64,000 bases of DNA from Ascaphus truei (GCA_036426205.1 CM071568.1:42146161-42210160); one strand, 5' to 3'; counted from the stretch's first letter, positions 1-11,169 are shown. Numbers and translations: made by a program. Notes: generated from the letters alone by a model not told the origin.

Positions 1-66
1 AGAACGGTATCATCTATTTATTTTTTGATTATTGAAGCTCGGCTAACACGGTACTGATACCTCTTC

Positions 67-97
<31 letters not shown>

Positions 98-974
98 CAC
101 ACTTTTAGCTGAAAAAAGAAAGAAAATGAAATCTAATTACCGGCATACTGCACTTTTCAAATATGAAAACCAACAGAAAGCATTCAGGATGTTTCTCATT
201 ATTTTAAGAAAGCATTACTGTACGTATATTGAGCTGGGAGCTTTGCATGAGAATCTGTTGACGTTCCCTACATTTACCAAGAATAAATATCCAACGCTGT
301 GATAAAAGCAGCAATTTCGTTATAAAACAAAACAAAAATGAAATAAATGATTATTGACATATAATTATACCCGCAAAAGTTATGTACAATACTGTACTAC
401 CATTAGCTTGCCCTTCCACACACTAGGAGTTTATGGATGGACGTTGTGAAATCAGACATATTGCTACAGTACTGTATATCTGAGGTCTCTGTTTTCTGAA
501 CAGAAGAAGCTTTAGATACTTGCCAGTGTGCAGTTATATTCATATTGTCGTTGCAAGCAGTGACCCTTCAAAATGAGGGCATACGTTCTTTAAATGATAA
601 TCGCATGGTCCGGTTTGTGGGTTTGAACACCAAACTTCGCAAACTCTGTTTTTTTTTATATATATGTATATTTTTTATAATTATAGTAAACTGTGGTAAT
701 GCGGAGTTTACGAACGAAAAACCTGGAAACTTTTGTGTAAAAGTTTGAACGCTGCAAAAATCGCGAGGGGGGGAAAAAATGTTCTGTTTGTTTTTCATAT
801 TTTTTTTTTTTACTTCAGCTAAACCATCTTTTTTTGTGAGTTTTTTATTCACATAGGGAGGGAAGGGGGGGGGGGAATACAGGAAAGAGGAAGGGAGGGG
901 GGCAGGGATATCAGATATTTATTATGAATAGTACCGTAGTTTTTTTATTTGTTATATATAATATGTTTATTTAA
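1..974. other. AT-rich non-coding sequence, presumed RIMS2 intron
   Basis: No gene was recognised here. The stretch is AT-rich, with a (TA)n/(CA)n microsatellite around 66-103 and long T, A and G homopolymers around 800-880. Short ORFs on both strands have no family resemblance and are broken by homopolymers. Assignment to an intron is inferred only from the RIMS2 exon further right. Confidence 0.5.
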
Positions 975-1038
975 GTAATAATCCCTGAAGAACAGGGCAT
1001 TACTGGCCAGTAATGCCCTGTTCTTCGGGGATTATTAC
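975..1038. repeat. near-perfect 64-bp palindrome (hairpin)
   Basis: Two 32-bp arms, 975-1006 and 1007-1038, are reverse complements with one mismatch and no spacer. The centre is ACTGGCCAGT. The fold would be a loop-less cruciform or hairpin. It abuts the left end of the CA-rich MITE-like element that follows and may be a small snap-back element or part of that element's terminus. Confidence 0.85.
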
Positions 1039-1960
1039 TATTATAGGCTAAATGTAGGCTTATTTTTAATTTTTCATAAAAAAGATAAATTTTTGATGAT
1101 TTAACTGCAAGTTTATTAAAAGGAAATTGCACATACTCACAGCTCTCTCTCTCTCTACCCCTACACACAGTTCAGCCCCCCTCCTCTACACCCACAAAAC
1201 ACACTGCAGCCCCCCTCTGCACTCACAAAACACACACAGCAGCCCCCCCTCTTCACCCACAAACACACAAACACACAAACACACACACACACACACCGAA
1301 ACACACTCTGCAGCCCTCCTCCACCATCTACACCCACTGACACACACACACACACTGCAGCCCCCTCTACACCCACAAAACCCACTGCAGACACACACAC
1401 ACCAACAAAACAGACTGATGCCCCCGCTACATCCATAAAACACACACCAGCAGCCCCCCTCTACACGCACTGCAGCCCCCACGTAAACCCACACACGGCA
1501 GACACACACGCAAAACAATCTGCACCCCTCCTGCACCCACAAAACACACACTGAAGACACACACACTGCAGCTCCCCCTCTATATACCAAAAAACACACA
1601 CACCGCAGATACACACCAACAAGACTCTGCTGCGCCCGTTACACACACAAAACACACACACAGACACACAAACCTTTCCCTCCACTCTCCTGTGCTGAGC
1701 TTTCTGTAGACAGGGTGGGGGGAGGAGTCAGTGCCTTGCTGCTGCTTTCTGTCCAATCACCTCCCCTGTCTAAGAGCAAATTTCACTCTTTATGAATGAA
1801 AACTGAAAGCTGATTGGCTGAAAAACTTGGCAAGCTGCCCAAAATTTACGGGCCATTACTGATTGGATAATGCCTGGAATTTTAACCAATCAGAGAGCAG
1901 GGATTTCAATAAGGCCCGGAATTTTCCAGCTTTAGCTTATAATTATTTTTAACCAAAACA
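1030..1960. mobile_element. CA-rich MITE-like element, copy 1
   Basis: The ends carry a weak inverted repeat, ATTATAGGCTAAA on the left against the complement of TTTAGCTTATAAT on the right. The interior (about 1127-1690) is a degenerate minisatellite of CACACA blocks alternating with GCAGCCCCCCTCTACACCCAC-like blocks. The right flank (1680-1955) has a GGAGGAGTCAGTGCCTTGCTGCTG segment and a CTGATTGGCTGAAAAA segment. The same order of parts recurs at 61.6-62.65 kb, which is why this is called a dispersed element. No transposase is present, so it would be non-autonomous. The superfamily is not determined. Confidence 0.6.
1127..1690. repeat. CA-rich degenerate minisatellite
   Basis: Irregular repetition of CA runs with CTGCAGCCCCC blocks. 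It creates Cys/Val-rich ORFs on the minus strand and His/Thr-rich ORFs on the plus strand, which are composition artefacts and not genes. Block length varies, so no single period can be given. Confidence 0.8.
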
Positions 1961-3428
1961 CCAGTGGTAATAAAGGTTGGATGAGACCTGTGTATTATTA
2001 TTTTAATGGCCATGAGTTGGTGTAATCAGTTTGGACCTTGGGACCACAATTTGGTGTGAAGGTTTTTAAACCTTTTATTGGTTCAACGGGGCATTTCCTG
2101 ATTGATATTGTATAATCAACTGTACGACCTCCAAAGCAGCTCATTCAGAGTTAAATATATCACCATGTTAGGTATAGCCTATGTTTTTTTAGTTGATATT
2201 TACAGTACTTAAAGCATTAGTACCTCTTGCCCCTCCTATATACTGCAGGTGGGAGGCAGGGGGTCCCCACAGCTGTAAAAGGGATCAGTAAAAAAAAAAT
2301 GAAGATTTGCATCCAGCAAATGAATGAAAACGTGCCCTGGCAGTGTTTGGATTGTGGATTGTGCTTGGATTGTGGATTGTGCTTGGATTGTGATGGATAC
2401 AGAACACCGCTGCTTATTTTTATTTTCTCAATTGGACTACCATTTCCAATAAAATTGAATTTATTTAAGAAAACTGCTCCCTCTACGTTCGTGGCATGTT
2501 GCCTTAATCTCTAAAATACAGTCCAAAAAGTAAATGTAATCTTTTGGGCTCTGATCACTACTTTTTGATGTCTCTTAAACCACTGACACTGTGCGCATAA
2601 TGTGCAAGTACTTTACATAAAAAACATCCACATATCATGCGGGGTCCTCAACCCTCTAACGTGTTTAGCAAACGCTGAATTAATAAATCACATTTGTTCT
2701 TGGGTATACATACACACCCACAGATACATCAAAATTATGTGCTAACAAGTACATCCAGGAGCAGCAGATACACCTTCATTATAGTTTATAGATTACTATA
2801 TTGTATAGACCAAAATTGATGCATTATTTTACAGAAGTGTTAAATGTGGATTTCTAGATTTTTTTTTATGTACTTAGATTTGCCAAGGGTTACACCGTGC
2901 ATTTTGCAGGCAATACTGGCCAGGCACTAATCAGCTAAGTACCATAATCCTCCTTATAGAGTAAATTCTTACTTGACCTCCAGCTATATACAGCACATGG
3001 TAACAGCATTAAATTGCAACCCTCCTCTTCTGCGCTGCCGGCTCCTGTGTTGGGTCAGCACACCGGGACGTGCTGTACAGGCAGGACAAGCAGCTCGCGT
3101 GCCAGGGTCTAACTTTATTTGGTCTCCAGATCCTGCCTGACACATTATCAAAGGGAGAGAGCAGCGAAGTTATAATAATTAGGGAGGTTACGGCTGATGA
3201 TTAACGGGCGGTTTGTATCATTTCACGGAGGGAGAGGCGGATTAAATGAAAGTGCCAGCAAGCACAGGAATTGATGCATTCACGTGAACACGGTGCATTC
3301 CCCTTCCCAGATGTGCAGTGGCTGATTGAAAGGTAAAGGCAGCAAGAAATAGACGGTGTTGTGTTCGTATATAAAAAATGCACTAATCCTAGGATTTAAT
3401 CTGAAAACTTCTCCCTGCAAGATTAATC

Positions 3429-3460
<32 letters not shown>

Positions 3461-4319
3461 TTTTCCCTTTGGTATGCAAATGCTGGTGTTTGGCTTTTAT
3501 TTGGCTGCCTTACAAATGCAACATGCTGTGCTGCACAAATGCAGAGTATTACATAATGGTGCAGTTGAAAAGCTTAGGTTTGTTACGGACTGAATTACTG
3601 AATTACTTTCACTTTTAAATGAGGTTGATATTGTGCTGTGTTTTCAAAGGATTGTTGGCTGGGGCTTAACTTTAATTTGTAGTTCTGGCATGTAATTCAT
3701 TGCAGAAAATGACACTGTGATGTTCGTGTCGTATCATTACCAGCATCAGGGCCAGAGTTTCAAATGAATCGAAATCCTTTCCATAAGCGAACAACCAAAG
3801 TCTTTCTTAACAGATTTGAAGCTGCTACCCTATAGTGCAGAACTCTTATTAAAACATTCGTTGTCTTAAATAAACCTACACATTTTTATTGGGCTCATTA
3901 AAGATGGTCACCAGTTAGACTATGACTTTAATGAGTTCACCCTGTAATGCAGTGCCATTATCTTCATTGCAATTTTTCTGCTTCGGTTAACTACAGTATA
4001 CCTCTCGAGAAAGCCGTAATAGATGACATGTTCCCTGATGTTTGTAATACTGCAGTTGACATTGTGGGCTTCCGACCTTTTATTTGGAAAGATATCAAAT
4101 AGATAATAATTTATGGTGCAGATGTTAACATATAATTAAGATGATGGTTACTGCACCTTATTATATGAGCAGTATATTGTTTAAAATGGGAGTGATGGGT
4201 TAATTATTCTGCTAGTGGGGCCTTGACGTGGATCTACATAAACTTATAAGGCAGTGTAATTCATTGGGAGTGCGTGCCTCTTTCAGCAAAGAGTTGAGTT
4301 TAACTGCTGGCTGTCAGTA
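1961..4319. other. non-coding tract, presumed intron
   Basis: No gene was recognised in 2.4 kb. It contains a short tandem repeat of an 18-bp unit (TTGGATTGTGGATTGTGC) at about 2346-2393 and an (ATT)n microsatellite at about 3429-3463. ORFs are short and unconserved in appearance. Sequence complexity is otherwise ordinary. Confidence 0.5.
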
Positions 4320-4390
4320 CAGTGTTTTTCAACAGGGGTTCGTAGGCGGTTTTCTGGTCATTTGAAAATGGCATCAAATACAGAAGAATT

Positions 4391-4682
4391 TACAATGCAT
4401 CTGATCTCAGACGCTATTAGAGAGGGTTGGGGTTCCTTACAATGCATCTGATCTCAGACACGCTATTAAAGAGGGTTGGGGTTCCTTACAATGCATCTGA
4501 TCTCAGACCCGCTATTAGAAAGGGTTGGGGTTCCTTACAATGCATGTGATCTCAGACACGCTATTAGAGAGGGTTGGGGTTCCTTACAATGCATCTGATC
4601 TCAGACACGATATTAGAGAGGGTTGGGGTTCCTTACAATGCATCTGATCTCAGACGCGCTATTAGAGAGGGTTGGGGGTCCA
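4391..4682. repeat. 49-bp tandem repeat, six copies
   Basis: The word TACAATGCAT starts at 4391, 4438, 4487, 4536, 4585 and 4634, giving spacings of 47, 49, 49, 49 and 49 bp. Copies differ by one to three substitutions. The unit corresponds to a single segment in the opposite arm near 5600-5655, so the array arose by local amplification within one inverted arm. Confidence 0.95.
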
Positions 4683-4785
4683 CAGAACTTCACAATATAA
4701 TTGGGTTCCTTAACCAAAAGAAAGTTTAAAAAAAAAAAAACACTCTCTGTGGAAGTGCAGTGTGTTGCAGGTCACTCTAGCTGTC

Positions 4786-4915
4786 ATGTGTTAAAGGAGC
4801 AACCTGCCTACAATTTTTTACCCCATCTTACCTCAATTGGTGGGTCCCCACGAGCTGACTGGTGATCCCCTGACATCCCGGGACCCCCTGGTTCTGAAGC
4901 GGTGAGCCAAAGGTC
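4786..4915. mobile_element. possible TTAA-type MITE end, relative of the 37.7-kb element
   Basis: The stretch begins GTTAAAGGAGCAACC and continues with a GGGTCCCC...GAGCTGA...CCGGGACCCCCTGGTTCTGAAG order of motifs. This resembles the terminal arm of the array-bearing element at 37677-37750 and the fragment at 16484. The match is by eye and diverged, so the relationship is a suggestion only. Confidence 0.35.
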
Positions 4916-5149
4916 CATCGGCAAAAGTGGAAGATCCAAAATGGCCATGGGGTCAGGACTTGCTTTCTCACGGCCAAGAGAAAAGCTGTGTTGTCATCGT
5001 CGTGGCTATCTATGGGTAACCCCGCAGACCTGCTTATCACAATAAAATACAAAAATATCGCAGTTAAGTTAAAATAAATAAACAAAAGAAAAATGTGTGA
5101 AAATAGTGACTATTATTTTTTTTAATTCAACTCTTAATGGCATTTTTAA

Positions 5150-5470
5150 TGTTTTAAAGCATCCTTTGATTTCTACAGCAGGTTTTAGCCCACTTCCCAA
5201 GCAGTGCGAGATCTTTGTAATACTTTCCTGTTTGTGTTCATTTGTTGCCAATGTTCTCAGAAGTTTCAGCTGCAAACTGTAACAATCAATAATGTTACTC
5301 TAGTAATATAAGAATACATTGTAGCTGCTGAGTTACATTGACAGAAGGATTGATTGAAACTGAAAGGCAGCCATTATGTTAGGCGCACAATCAGGATTTG
5401 TACGGATTTATAGTAAGAGCACCAAACGTCTGCCAGTTTAACTAAGAATGTATTCTACATTGTCACATAC
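5150..5470 (+). repeat. dispersed repeat, also present inverted at 63.4-63.7 kb
   Basis: The segment from GCATCCTTTGAT through GATTGATTGAAACTGAAAGGC to AAGAATGTA has a clear reverse-complement match at about 63405-63705. Similarity looks about 80-85 percent with small indels over 300 bp. It is embedded in the centre of the 4.3-5.8 kb element. No coding capacity is evident and it is probably a MITE. Its ends are not defined here. Confidence 0.75.
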
Positions 5471-5791
5471 TTTACATATACAAATAAGAGAAAGGGGGAG
5501 AGTAGGATTGCGGCCTTAATTCTCTTTACGGATAGCCTGTGGTTATGCAACCTTTTTTTGGTTGAGGAACCTTATAATAATAATAATAATGGGAAATTAT
5601 GTGGAACCCAAACACTCTCTAATAGCACGTCTAAGATTAGAAGCATTGTAAATTCTTCTGTATTTGATACAATTTACAAATGACATGAAACTTGCAGGGA
5701 ATCCTTTAGGGATGCCCGGGGAACCCAAGGATTTCTAGGAAACCCTGTTGAATAACACTGATGTAAGGTATGGTCTTCTCGGCAAGAGGAA

Positions 5792-5799
5792 CTGGTCTG
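5792..5799. repeat. target-site duplication of the 5.8-9.15 kb hAT (left)
   Basis: CTGGTCTG here is repeated exactly at 9151-9158 immediately outside the other end of the element. Confidence 0.85.
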
Positions 5800-6429
5800 C
5801 AGGGCCACCGACAGAGGGGGACAGTCGGTACTGCTGTCACGGGCCTTTAGATTTAGGGATCCGGCTTCCAGAAAACCGGTTACCTGCAGGGGACCCCTTT
5901 AGATGTCGGAAGCAGGTAGAGGGGAGATCCCTTTATCTCTGCTGAGCCTCCGTCACTGGACGGGGCCTCCGTTAGTGGGCAGGCCCTCCATGAGAGCAGT
6001 GTGGGGCTGTAGCTACAGCATAATAGACAGGCTGGGAAAGCCTGAGAGGGAAGGGCTAATTCAAGAAGACAGAAAGGAAGAGAGAAAAACAAAGAAGAGA
6101 AATTCATAAGAGGGAAAAGACAAAATGAGGCAGAAAATAGAAAGACATGAGGGGGGAAAGAGTGAGAATGGAGGAGGATGAAGATGCTGGGGAGAAGATA
6201 AATGAGATTGTTTAAGAGGATAAAGACATTAAGAGGAAAATAAAAGGACAGGGGAGGAAAGAAAGAGACCTGGAGGATTAAAGAAAGAGAGTGGGATAAT
6301 TGGGGAAAGGAAAGACTGAGACATGGGGGGTTAAAAGTAGAATTAAAGCGTGTGTGAGAAAAGAGACACTAGCTGTAAAATACGCTGATCTTTGAGAACT
6401 GTAAGGTTATTAAACATGACTCTTTTTCA

Positions 6430-6945
6430 CCCCTCCCTGTAATGCCTTGCTATCTCTGGTCCCCTCTTATCCACCTTGCTCTCTCCTCCATCATGCCCTG
6501 CTACTCTTTGCACTCTCTCCTCTCCTCTCTTGCACTGCCTGCCTTACGGTGTCTGCTCCTCTCTGTGCACACTACACACCCTCCTCTCCGACACATCTCA
6601 TTTGTCTCCTCTCCTTGCTGTTTGTTTCCTCCTCCTAATACCCTTGCTGTCTCTCCTCACCTCTTTGCACACTCTCCTGCCTGATGTACAAACGTGCTCT
6701 CCATTCCATCCTTCTGTCTCCCCTCCTTGCTGTGTCTCTGTCTCCTCATCTCCGTTCTGTCTCCTCTCCCCTCCTTGTTGTCTCACCTCCCTTCCCTCCT
6801 CATCATGCCCTGCTCTTCTTTGCACTCTTGCCTCCCCTCTCTTAGCACCCCTGCCTTACTGTCTGCTCCTCTGTGCACACTACACTCCCTCCTCTCCTAC
6901 ACATCATATTTGTCTCCTCCTCTCCTTGCTGTCTCCACTGCCATT
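6430..6945. repeat. CT-rich sequence with an internal ~345-bp-offset duplication
   Basis: Pyrimidine-rich low-complexity sequence. A block running from CATGCCCTGCT through CTTTGCACTC to TCTGCTCCTC, TGTGCACACTACAC and TTTGTCTCCTC occurs at about 6490-6630 and again at about 6805-6935. Ser/Leu/Pro-rich ORFs in several frames are by-products of composition. Confidence 0.7.
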
Positions 6946-6949
6946 ATGT

Positions 6950-7400
6950 TTTTTTTTTAATTTAACTTTGTTCCCTTTAATATGTACATCAATTCAATCC
7001 ACACAATAATAAGTTATTAGCTAAGTTGCCGATCGATCGACAAAGATTCGGCTTGGGGGTTCACTAAATGGCTGTCAGTGCAGCAGAAGAGGACCCAAGA
7101 TGCAAAGTTCTGTGAGGAAGATCATGTGACCAGGCCGTCACTAGATACAATTTGTGCACTGCTACAGAGAGGACAGGGTTCAAAAAATGGGTGTGCCACA
7201 GCCTGTTTCAGAAGAGGAAGGGGATGTTAATATTTGCTATAGAAACAAAAAATGCTTGTTGCATTATAATACATTAAAAATGTCATTCACCATGGTTTAA
7301 AAAAAATAAATGCTAGAAATATTTTCTCATAGTACAGAACTGATTTATTGCAACAACAAAAAAACCCACATGTAGGATATTGCTTGGTCTGTAGCTTTAA
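6950..7400. mobile_element. TTAA-ended MITE, copy 1
   Basis: The right end is GGTCTGTAGCTTTAA. The interior (AAGATTCGGCTTGGGGGTTC, CTAAATGGCTGTCAGTG, GAAGATCATGTGACCAGGC) matches the second copy at 55.8-56.57 kb closely and in the same orientation. The left terminus has decayed into a T-run near 6950. There is no coding capacity. Confidence 0.75.
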
Positions 7401-7402
7401 AA

Positions 7403-7460
7403 TCCTCTCCCTTATTGTTTCCTGGGTGAGTGAGAGGCCACTCAGTCTATCACAGAGGGG
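7403..7460. mobile_element. half of a GTGAGTGAGAGGCCACTCAG-type MITE
   Basis: CTGGGTGAGTGAGAGGCCACTCAGTCTATCACAGAGGG resembles one arm of the hairpin MITE at 8444-8604. Only one arm is seen here, directly beside the preceding MITE end. Confidence 0.5.
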
Positions 7461-7469
7461 TATGTATGT

Positions 7470-8190
7470 ATATCTTTATTTATATTGTGCCGACAGGGTA
7501 CTTCATGCTTTACAAAGACAATATAGTACAGGGAATCTATAATAATACAATAAGCGCAGAAAAATCGGATAATAGGAAAGGAAATCCCTGCCCCTGCGAG
7601 CTTACAATATTAGTGGTATGTTGGGAGACTAAGTGCAGTAGATGTCAGAGCTTAGCCACAATGGTTTGGAGATAGCAACTGTGGGTGTGGGACAGTAGCC
7701 ATGAGTGCAGGCTATTGGGATGCTTGTTTTGAGAGGTGAGTTTTAAGGTTGGTCGGTATTAAATTAGCTGGGTTAACACCCACAGGGAAAGAGGTGGCAG
7801 GGGGGCATGGGTAAGAGCAGGTATGTATATGGCTGGGATCCGGATTAGGAGAGATATCTCCAGCAGCAAGGAGGAAGAGTAGAGCGAGCAACAGAGAGGA
7901 GATGCGAAGAGGATTTGTGGGGGTGCTTTTTTATTGAGGTGTGTAGAAGTTTTTGGGAAAGTTATGTACATAATGGTGCAGTGTATAGGAACACGCATAG
8001 GTGGAGGGAAGGAGAGCTTAAGAAATGTGGATAGGAGGAGCGTGGGGAAGTTGGAGAGAACAGAAGTTTACAAAGGAGTGAGGAAACGGCAAACAAAAAG
8101 CAATAGTGAAGGTATATTGAGATGCAGGGAGAGATGGGTAAGAGGAGAGAGGTACTGTAACAGGTATTGGAGGAGATAAGGAGTAAGATG
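7470..8190 (-). mobile_element. internally deleted L2-like element
   Basis: The left part (7470-7750) resembles the L2 3' tail, with CTTTATTTATATTGTGCCG and CCCTGCCCCTGCGAGCTTACAAT corresponding to the tails of the L2 copies at 11.97 and 19.13 kb. The right part (7760-8190) resembles the 5' region of the L2 at 24.3-24.5 kb, including GGAGAGATATCTCCAGCAGCAAGGAGGA. The endonuclease and reverse transcriptase regions between them are missing. It is therefore either a non-autonomous L2 derivative or a deleted copy. Confidence 0.6.
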
Positions 8191-8443
8191 TGAAAGAGCA
8201 GATGTATAAATCAGGCCTTTGAGGGCAGTGTATTACTGAAAGTTTCACAGTTGCTTAGAAAGTGAGTCTTTAGATGTGAAAAAAATTGTCAGAATATTTA
8301 GAAAACCAAGTTCTCACAGTTGCAGGGTTGATGATGAAGTGCAGATTCCAATTCCTCCAGTATTCTTCACCTTCAATTTGAACTCCACAGACACTTCATA
8401 TGTGACACTTAAGATGTTACACTACCCTTGTGCAGTCTCATTT

Positions 8444-8604
8444 GACTGTCCCAGGTTGAGTGAGAAGCTATCACAGAGGGATGTGCAGACATCCTTAGAG
8501 GAAAAAAGATAGATATATATATATAAATATTATATAATTTCTTAAGGATGTCTGCAATCCCTCTGTGATAGGCTGAGTGGCTTCTCACTCACCCTGGGAC
8601 AGTC
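8444..8604. mobile_element. hairpin MITE with ~60-bp inverted arms
   Basis: The left arm (8444-8498) and right arm (8542-8604) are near-complementary, reading GACTGTCCCAGG...AGTGAGAAGC...ATCACAGAGGGAT...CAGACATCCTTA. The loop is A/T-rich. It sits inside the 5.8-9.15 kb hAT. Confidence 0.85.
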
Positions 8605-8607
8605 ATA

Positions 8608-9060
8608 TATATATATATATATATATACATACGCTCGCACACACATACACACACATACACACACATACACACATACAGAAGAAAGAGAGAGAATTATATG
8701 ATTGGCATAGGAAAAATGACATGCTGAGGTGGAGATAGATAATGGGGGGAGAAGATAGACAGACATGCTGTGTGAGGAGGGGGAACTGAGAAAGACATGC
8801 CATGGAGATGAGATAGAAAGAAATGCTGAGAGAGAGATACACACTGATACACTGGGGGAATAAAAGTAGCATGAAGGTTAAAGAGAATTGCACGATGGAG
8901 AAAATAAGAGACAATCAAGGGGGTGGTGAGAAAAGAGAAGGACATCGGCGGTAAGAGAGAGAAGGGTGAATCACATTACGTAAGGAAAGAAAAAAGCATT
9001 GAGTAAGCCACTAGTGGGAATAAGAGAGAAAAAGACATGGTGGGGAAAGAAACATGCTGT
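8608..9060. repeat. TA/CA microsatellites and purine-rich degenerate minisatellite
   Basis: (TA)n and (CA)n runs at 8608-8675 are followed by GAGA-rich sequence in which GACATG recurs at irregular intervals, as in GAAAAATGACATGCTGAGG, GAAAGACATGCCATGGAG and AAAAAGACATGGTGGGG. The left side of the same hAT (about 6040-6380) has similar AAAGACAT-containing purine-rich sequence. Confidence 0.6.
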
Positions 9061-9158
9061 AGCAAAGTAGACCAAATTTGTCATACAATTAGCGTGGGGT
9101 CCCATTCATTAAATTTGTCCTGGGCCCAAAAAATTCTGTTGGCGGTCCTGCTGGTCTG

Positions 9159-10964
9159 GGACCAATCTGTAATGACTCTTTTCAACAATTGACCAGAACT
9201 AGATTTCCCACTGACCGTTTATACTCTGTTTCCAATGCCCCAATCTCCTCCTTGTAATATTCATTCCAAAATGTCATAGGCAATATTCCCCCATTGCCAA
9301 CCTCACTCACTATTATTCTGCAATGTCCTTATTGGCTCTGCTGGAATTGTCTTTCATTAAATAACCACTTTCTCATTGGCTGTTGTGGATGTTATATACT
9401 GTGTTTAATTAGAAGAGATTTACTTTGTGACAGAAAAATAGTTTTATTACTAATTCATCCTAAGAACCAAACATATACAGATACTTACAGTTTCACATTA
9501 CAAAGCAAGCCAACCATGACTCCCTCAAATGATTGTAATGGTCCAGTATTGTTATTGCAGATCAGAAGTCCAGTTGCCATTATAGAAATAAAGAAACCAC
9601 CCATTCTCCCTCCCCCCCCATTGATAATGGGTACCTTTTATTTACATTTGAGGTATTTATCACCATGCCTGCCATTCTGCATAGCAGACTGGCTTTCAGC
9701 TGCAGTATAAATACTCCCGAATACCAGTCCGCAATTTTCTAACCTTGCATCTTGTCTTAAGGCTTTCACATTTTTCTTCGTAATTTCTAAAGCAATTTTA
9801 GGAGTCAGCTTCCACACTTATTGGGCTGTGTGTACCACAAAATATTGTTTTCCTTACCGATGATATTAAGCTATGTGGGGACTGTGTGAGCAATATCCCT
9901 GTTTTTTTCCCTCTCTCTCTCAAGCCACAGTGCGGTTTTCCTAAGGGCCACTGACAAGTCTGAGTGTGCAGAATCATTCTTATGCTCCAGTACACTTTAT
10001 AAGCTGAGTTGTGAAAAGAGCTTGCTGAGTAAAATGTGTGTTGGTGTTTCACAGAAACATTACTTAAGGAGATGCTGACACCACTGAATAACGACTGCAA
10101 ATTAATGGAGAGTATGAGATGTGTGCAGAGGTACATTCAATGGAGACCGATTTGGGTGCAGTTATATCTTGGCTTTATTGAGCCTGTTCCTTTATCCAGG
10201 CAAAACATACAAAAAACAACAAAATAACAAACCCCTATCCCTTTGTAAGGGCTAACTTACTTCCCCAGACCTTATCTGCAGGACTGGAGGGATATTCCCA
10301 TCACCACAAAGTCTCAAGAAGTACCTTAAGCAGGCGGCCCTCCATGTCAGTCTCTGGCAGGTTCCTGGGTCCTCTGTGTCCAGGAAATATAGGTGTCTGG
10401 GTGTCTGGGTGTCTTGATCTCAGCACAACCTTTGTGCTCAAGACAGTGTCTGTGTGCAGGCTTCTCTGCTCTCCTTCTGCCAGCCCAAATGTGAGCTAAG
10501 GAATCTCTCCTTTTTCTCACATCAGGCTTTTCTAAAAGTCCTAATCAGTCAGGTGGAGTTGGTTGATTGTCTGTGTGCAATTAACCAGCACACTGCTGGA
10601 TTTAGAGGCAGTTTCTCTCAAACAGTGATAAGTCCCTGAAGGGTTAGCTATCATAGTGCAGTACTAAGAACAAAGCCAGAATCTTTCTTAACTGTTGATG
10701 CCTTTTGACTGTTTTGCTGTGGCATGAAATATTATCTGAAGATCTGAGTCATTGCTTAGTATACAGTGACAATACCGTACTTACCCTTAATGTACTGCGT
10801 TTTGAAATATGTTTATAAATAATGGATAATATTACAATTTATACTAGACTGCAAATTCTGGAGTTATGTGCAATAACACAAAGCACTTTAAATATATGGC
10901 AAATGAACATGTTCTTTAAGTATGAGTACCTGAAAGTCTCCCAAAACATTCTTCTCTCCTAAGA
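9159..10964. other. non-coding tract, no element confidently identified
   Basis: No gene was recognised. About 10130-10650 has the look of an old dispersed repeat, with a duplicated GTGTCTGG word at about 10392-10413. I could not classify it. The 138-residue plus-strand ORF at 9294-9710 has no recognisable domain. Confidence 0.4.
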
Positions 10965-11161
10965 CAAGGGTGCGCAAACTGGGGGGCACGCAACATTTTT
11001 TCGGGGGGGGGGGGGGGCAGCGCTCGTCCCCACAACATTTAAATAAAATGCCGGGGGAGCGCAAGAGACGTCTGTATGTCTCCTATCTTCTCTCCGGCTG
11101 CCATGACAACGTAGAGTCAAGTGACGCCGCGGGTCAAATGGCAACACGTCACTGACCCCTG
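10965..11161. mobile_element. small hAT MITE
   Basis: Starts CAAGGGTGCGCAAACTGGGG and ends GACCCCTG. The flanking 8-mers TCCTAAGA and CTCTAAGA match at 6 of 8 positions. The GTGCGCAAA start, the ACATTTAAATAAAATGCCGG segment and a poly-G run are shared with the element at 16036-16395. It is non-coding. Confidence 0.65.
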
Positions 11162-11169
11162 CTCTAAGA

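Larger units (their letters stand above)
4320..5760. mobile_element. hAT-like non-autonomous element with long inverted arms
   Basis: The element starts CAGTGTTTTTCAACAGGGG and ends with the complement of CAGTGTTATTCAACAGGG, a matching terminal inverted repeat. The inverted similarity runs much further in: the left arm (4320 to about 4730) and right arm (about 5545-5760) both contain the CAAATACAGAAGAATTTACAATGC and CTATTAGAGAG segments in opposite orientation. The left arm holds six tandem copies of a 49-bp piece that the right arm has once. The centre contains another repeat (5150-5470). There is no transposase ORF. The CAG...CTG ends suggest hAT, but the flanking 8-mers do not match well, so the superfamily is tentative. 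Confidence 0.65.
5800..9150. mobile_element. hAT DNA transposon, 3.35 kb, with nested insertions
   Basis: The left end CAGGGCCACCGACAGA and the complement of the right end, CAGGACCGCCAACAGA, match at 13 of 16 positions. The element is flanked by an exact 8-bp duplication CTGGTCTG at 5792-5799 and 9151-9158. CAG...CTG ends plus an 8-bp duplication are the hAT signature. No transposase was found. The interior is purine-rich and pyrimidine-rich simple sequence with a TTAA MITE, a rearranged L2 derivative and a hairpin MITE inserted, so it is a non-autonomous or gutted copy. Confidence 0.85.

Noticed and set aside
1127..1685. Cys/Val-rich minus-strand and His/Thr-rich plus-strand ORFs
   Set aside because: Produced by the CA-rich minisatellite in all frames; the same effect occurs at 61.6-62.2 kb.
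6476..7009. 177-aa Ser/Leu/Pro-rich ORF
   Set aside because: Low-complexity CT-rich sequence that is open in several frames at once.
9294..9710. 138-aa plus-strand ORF
   Set aside because: No domain, repeats or similarity recognised; consistent with chance.
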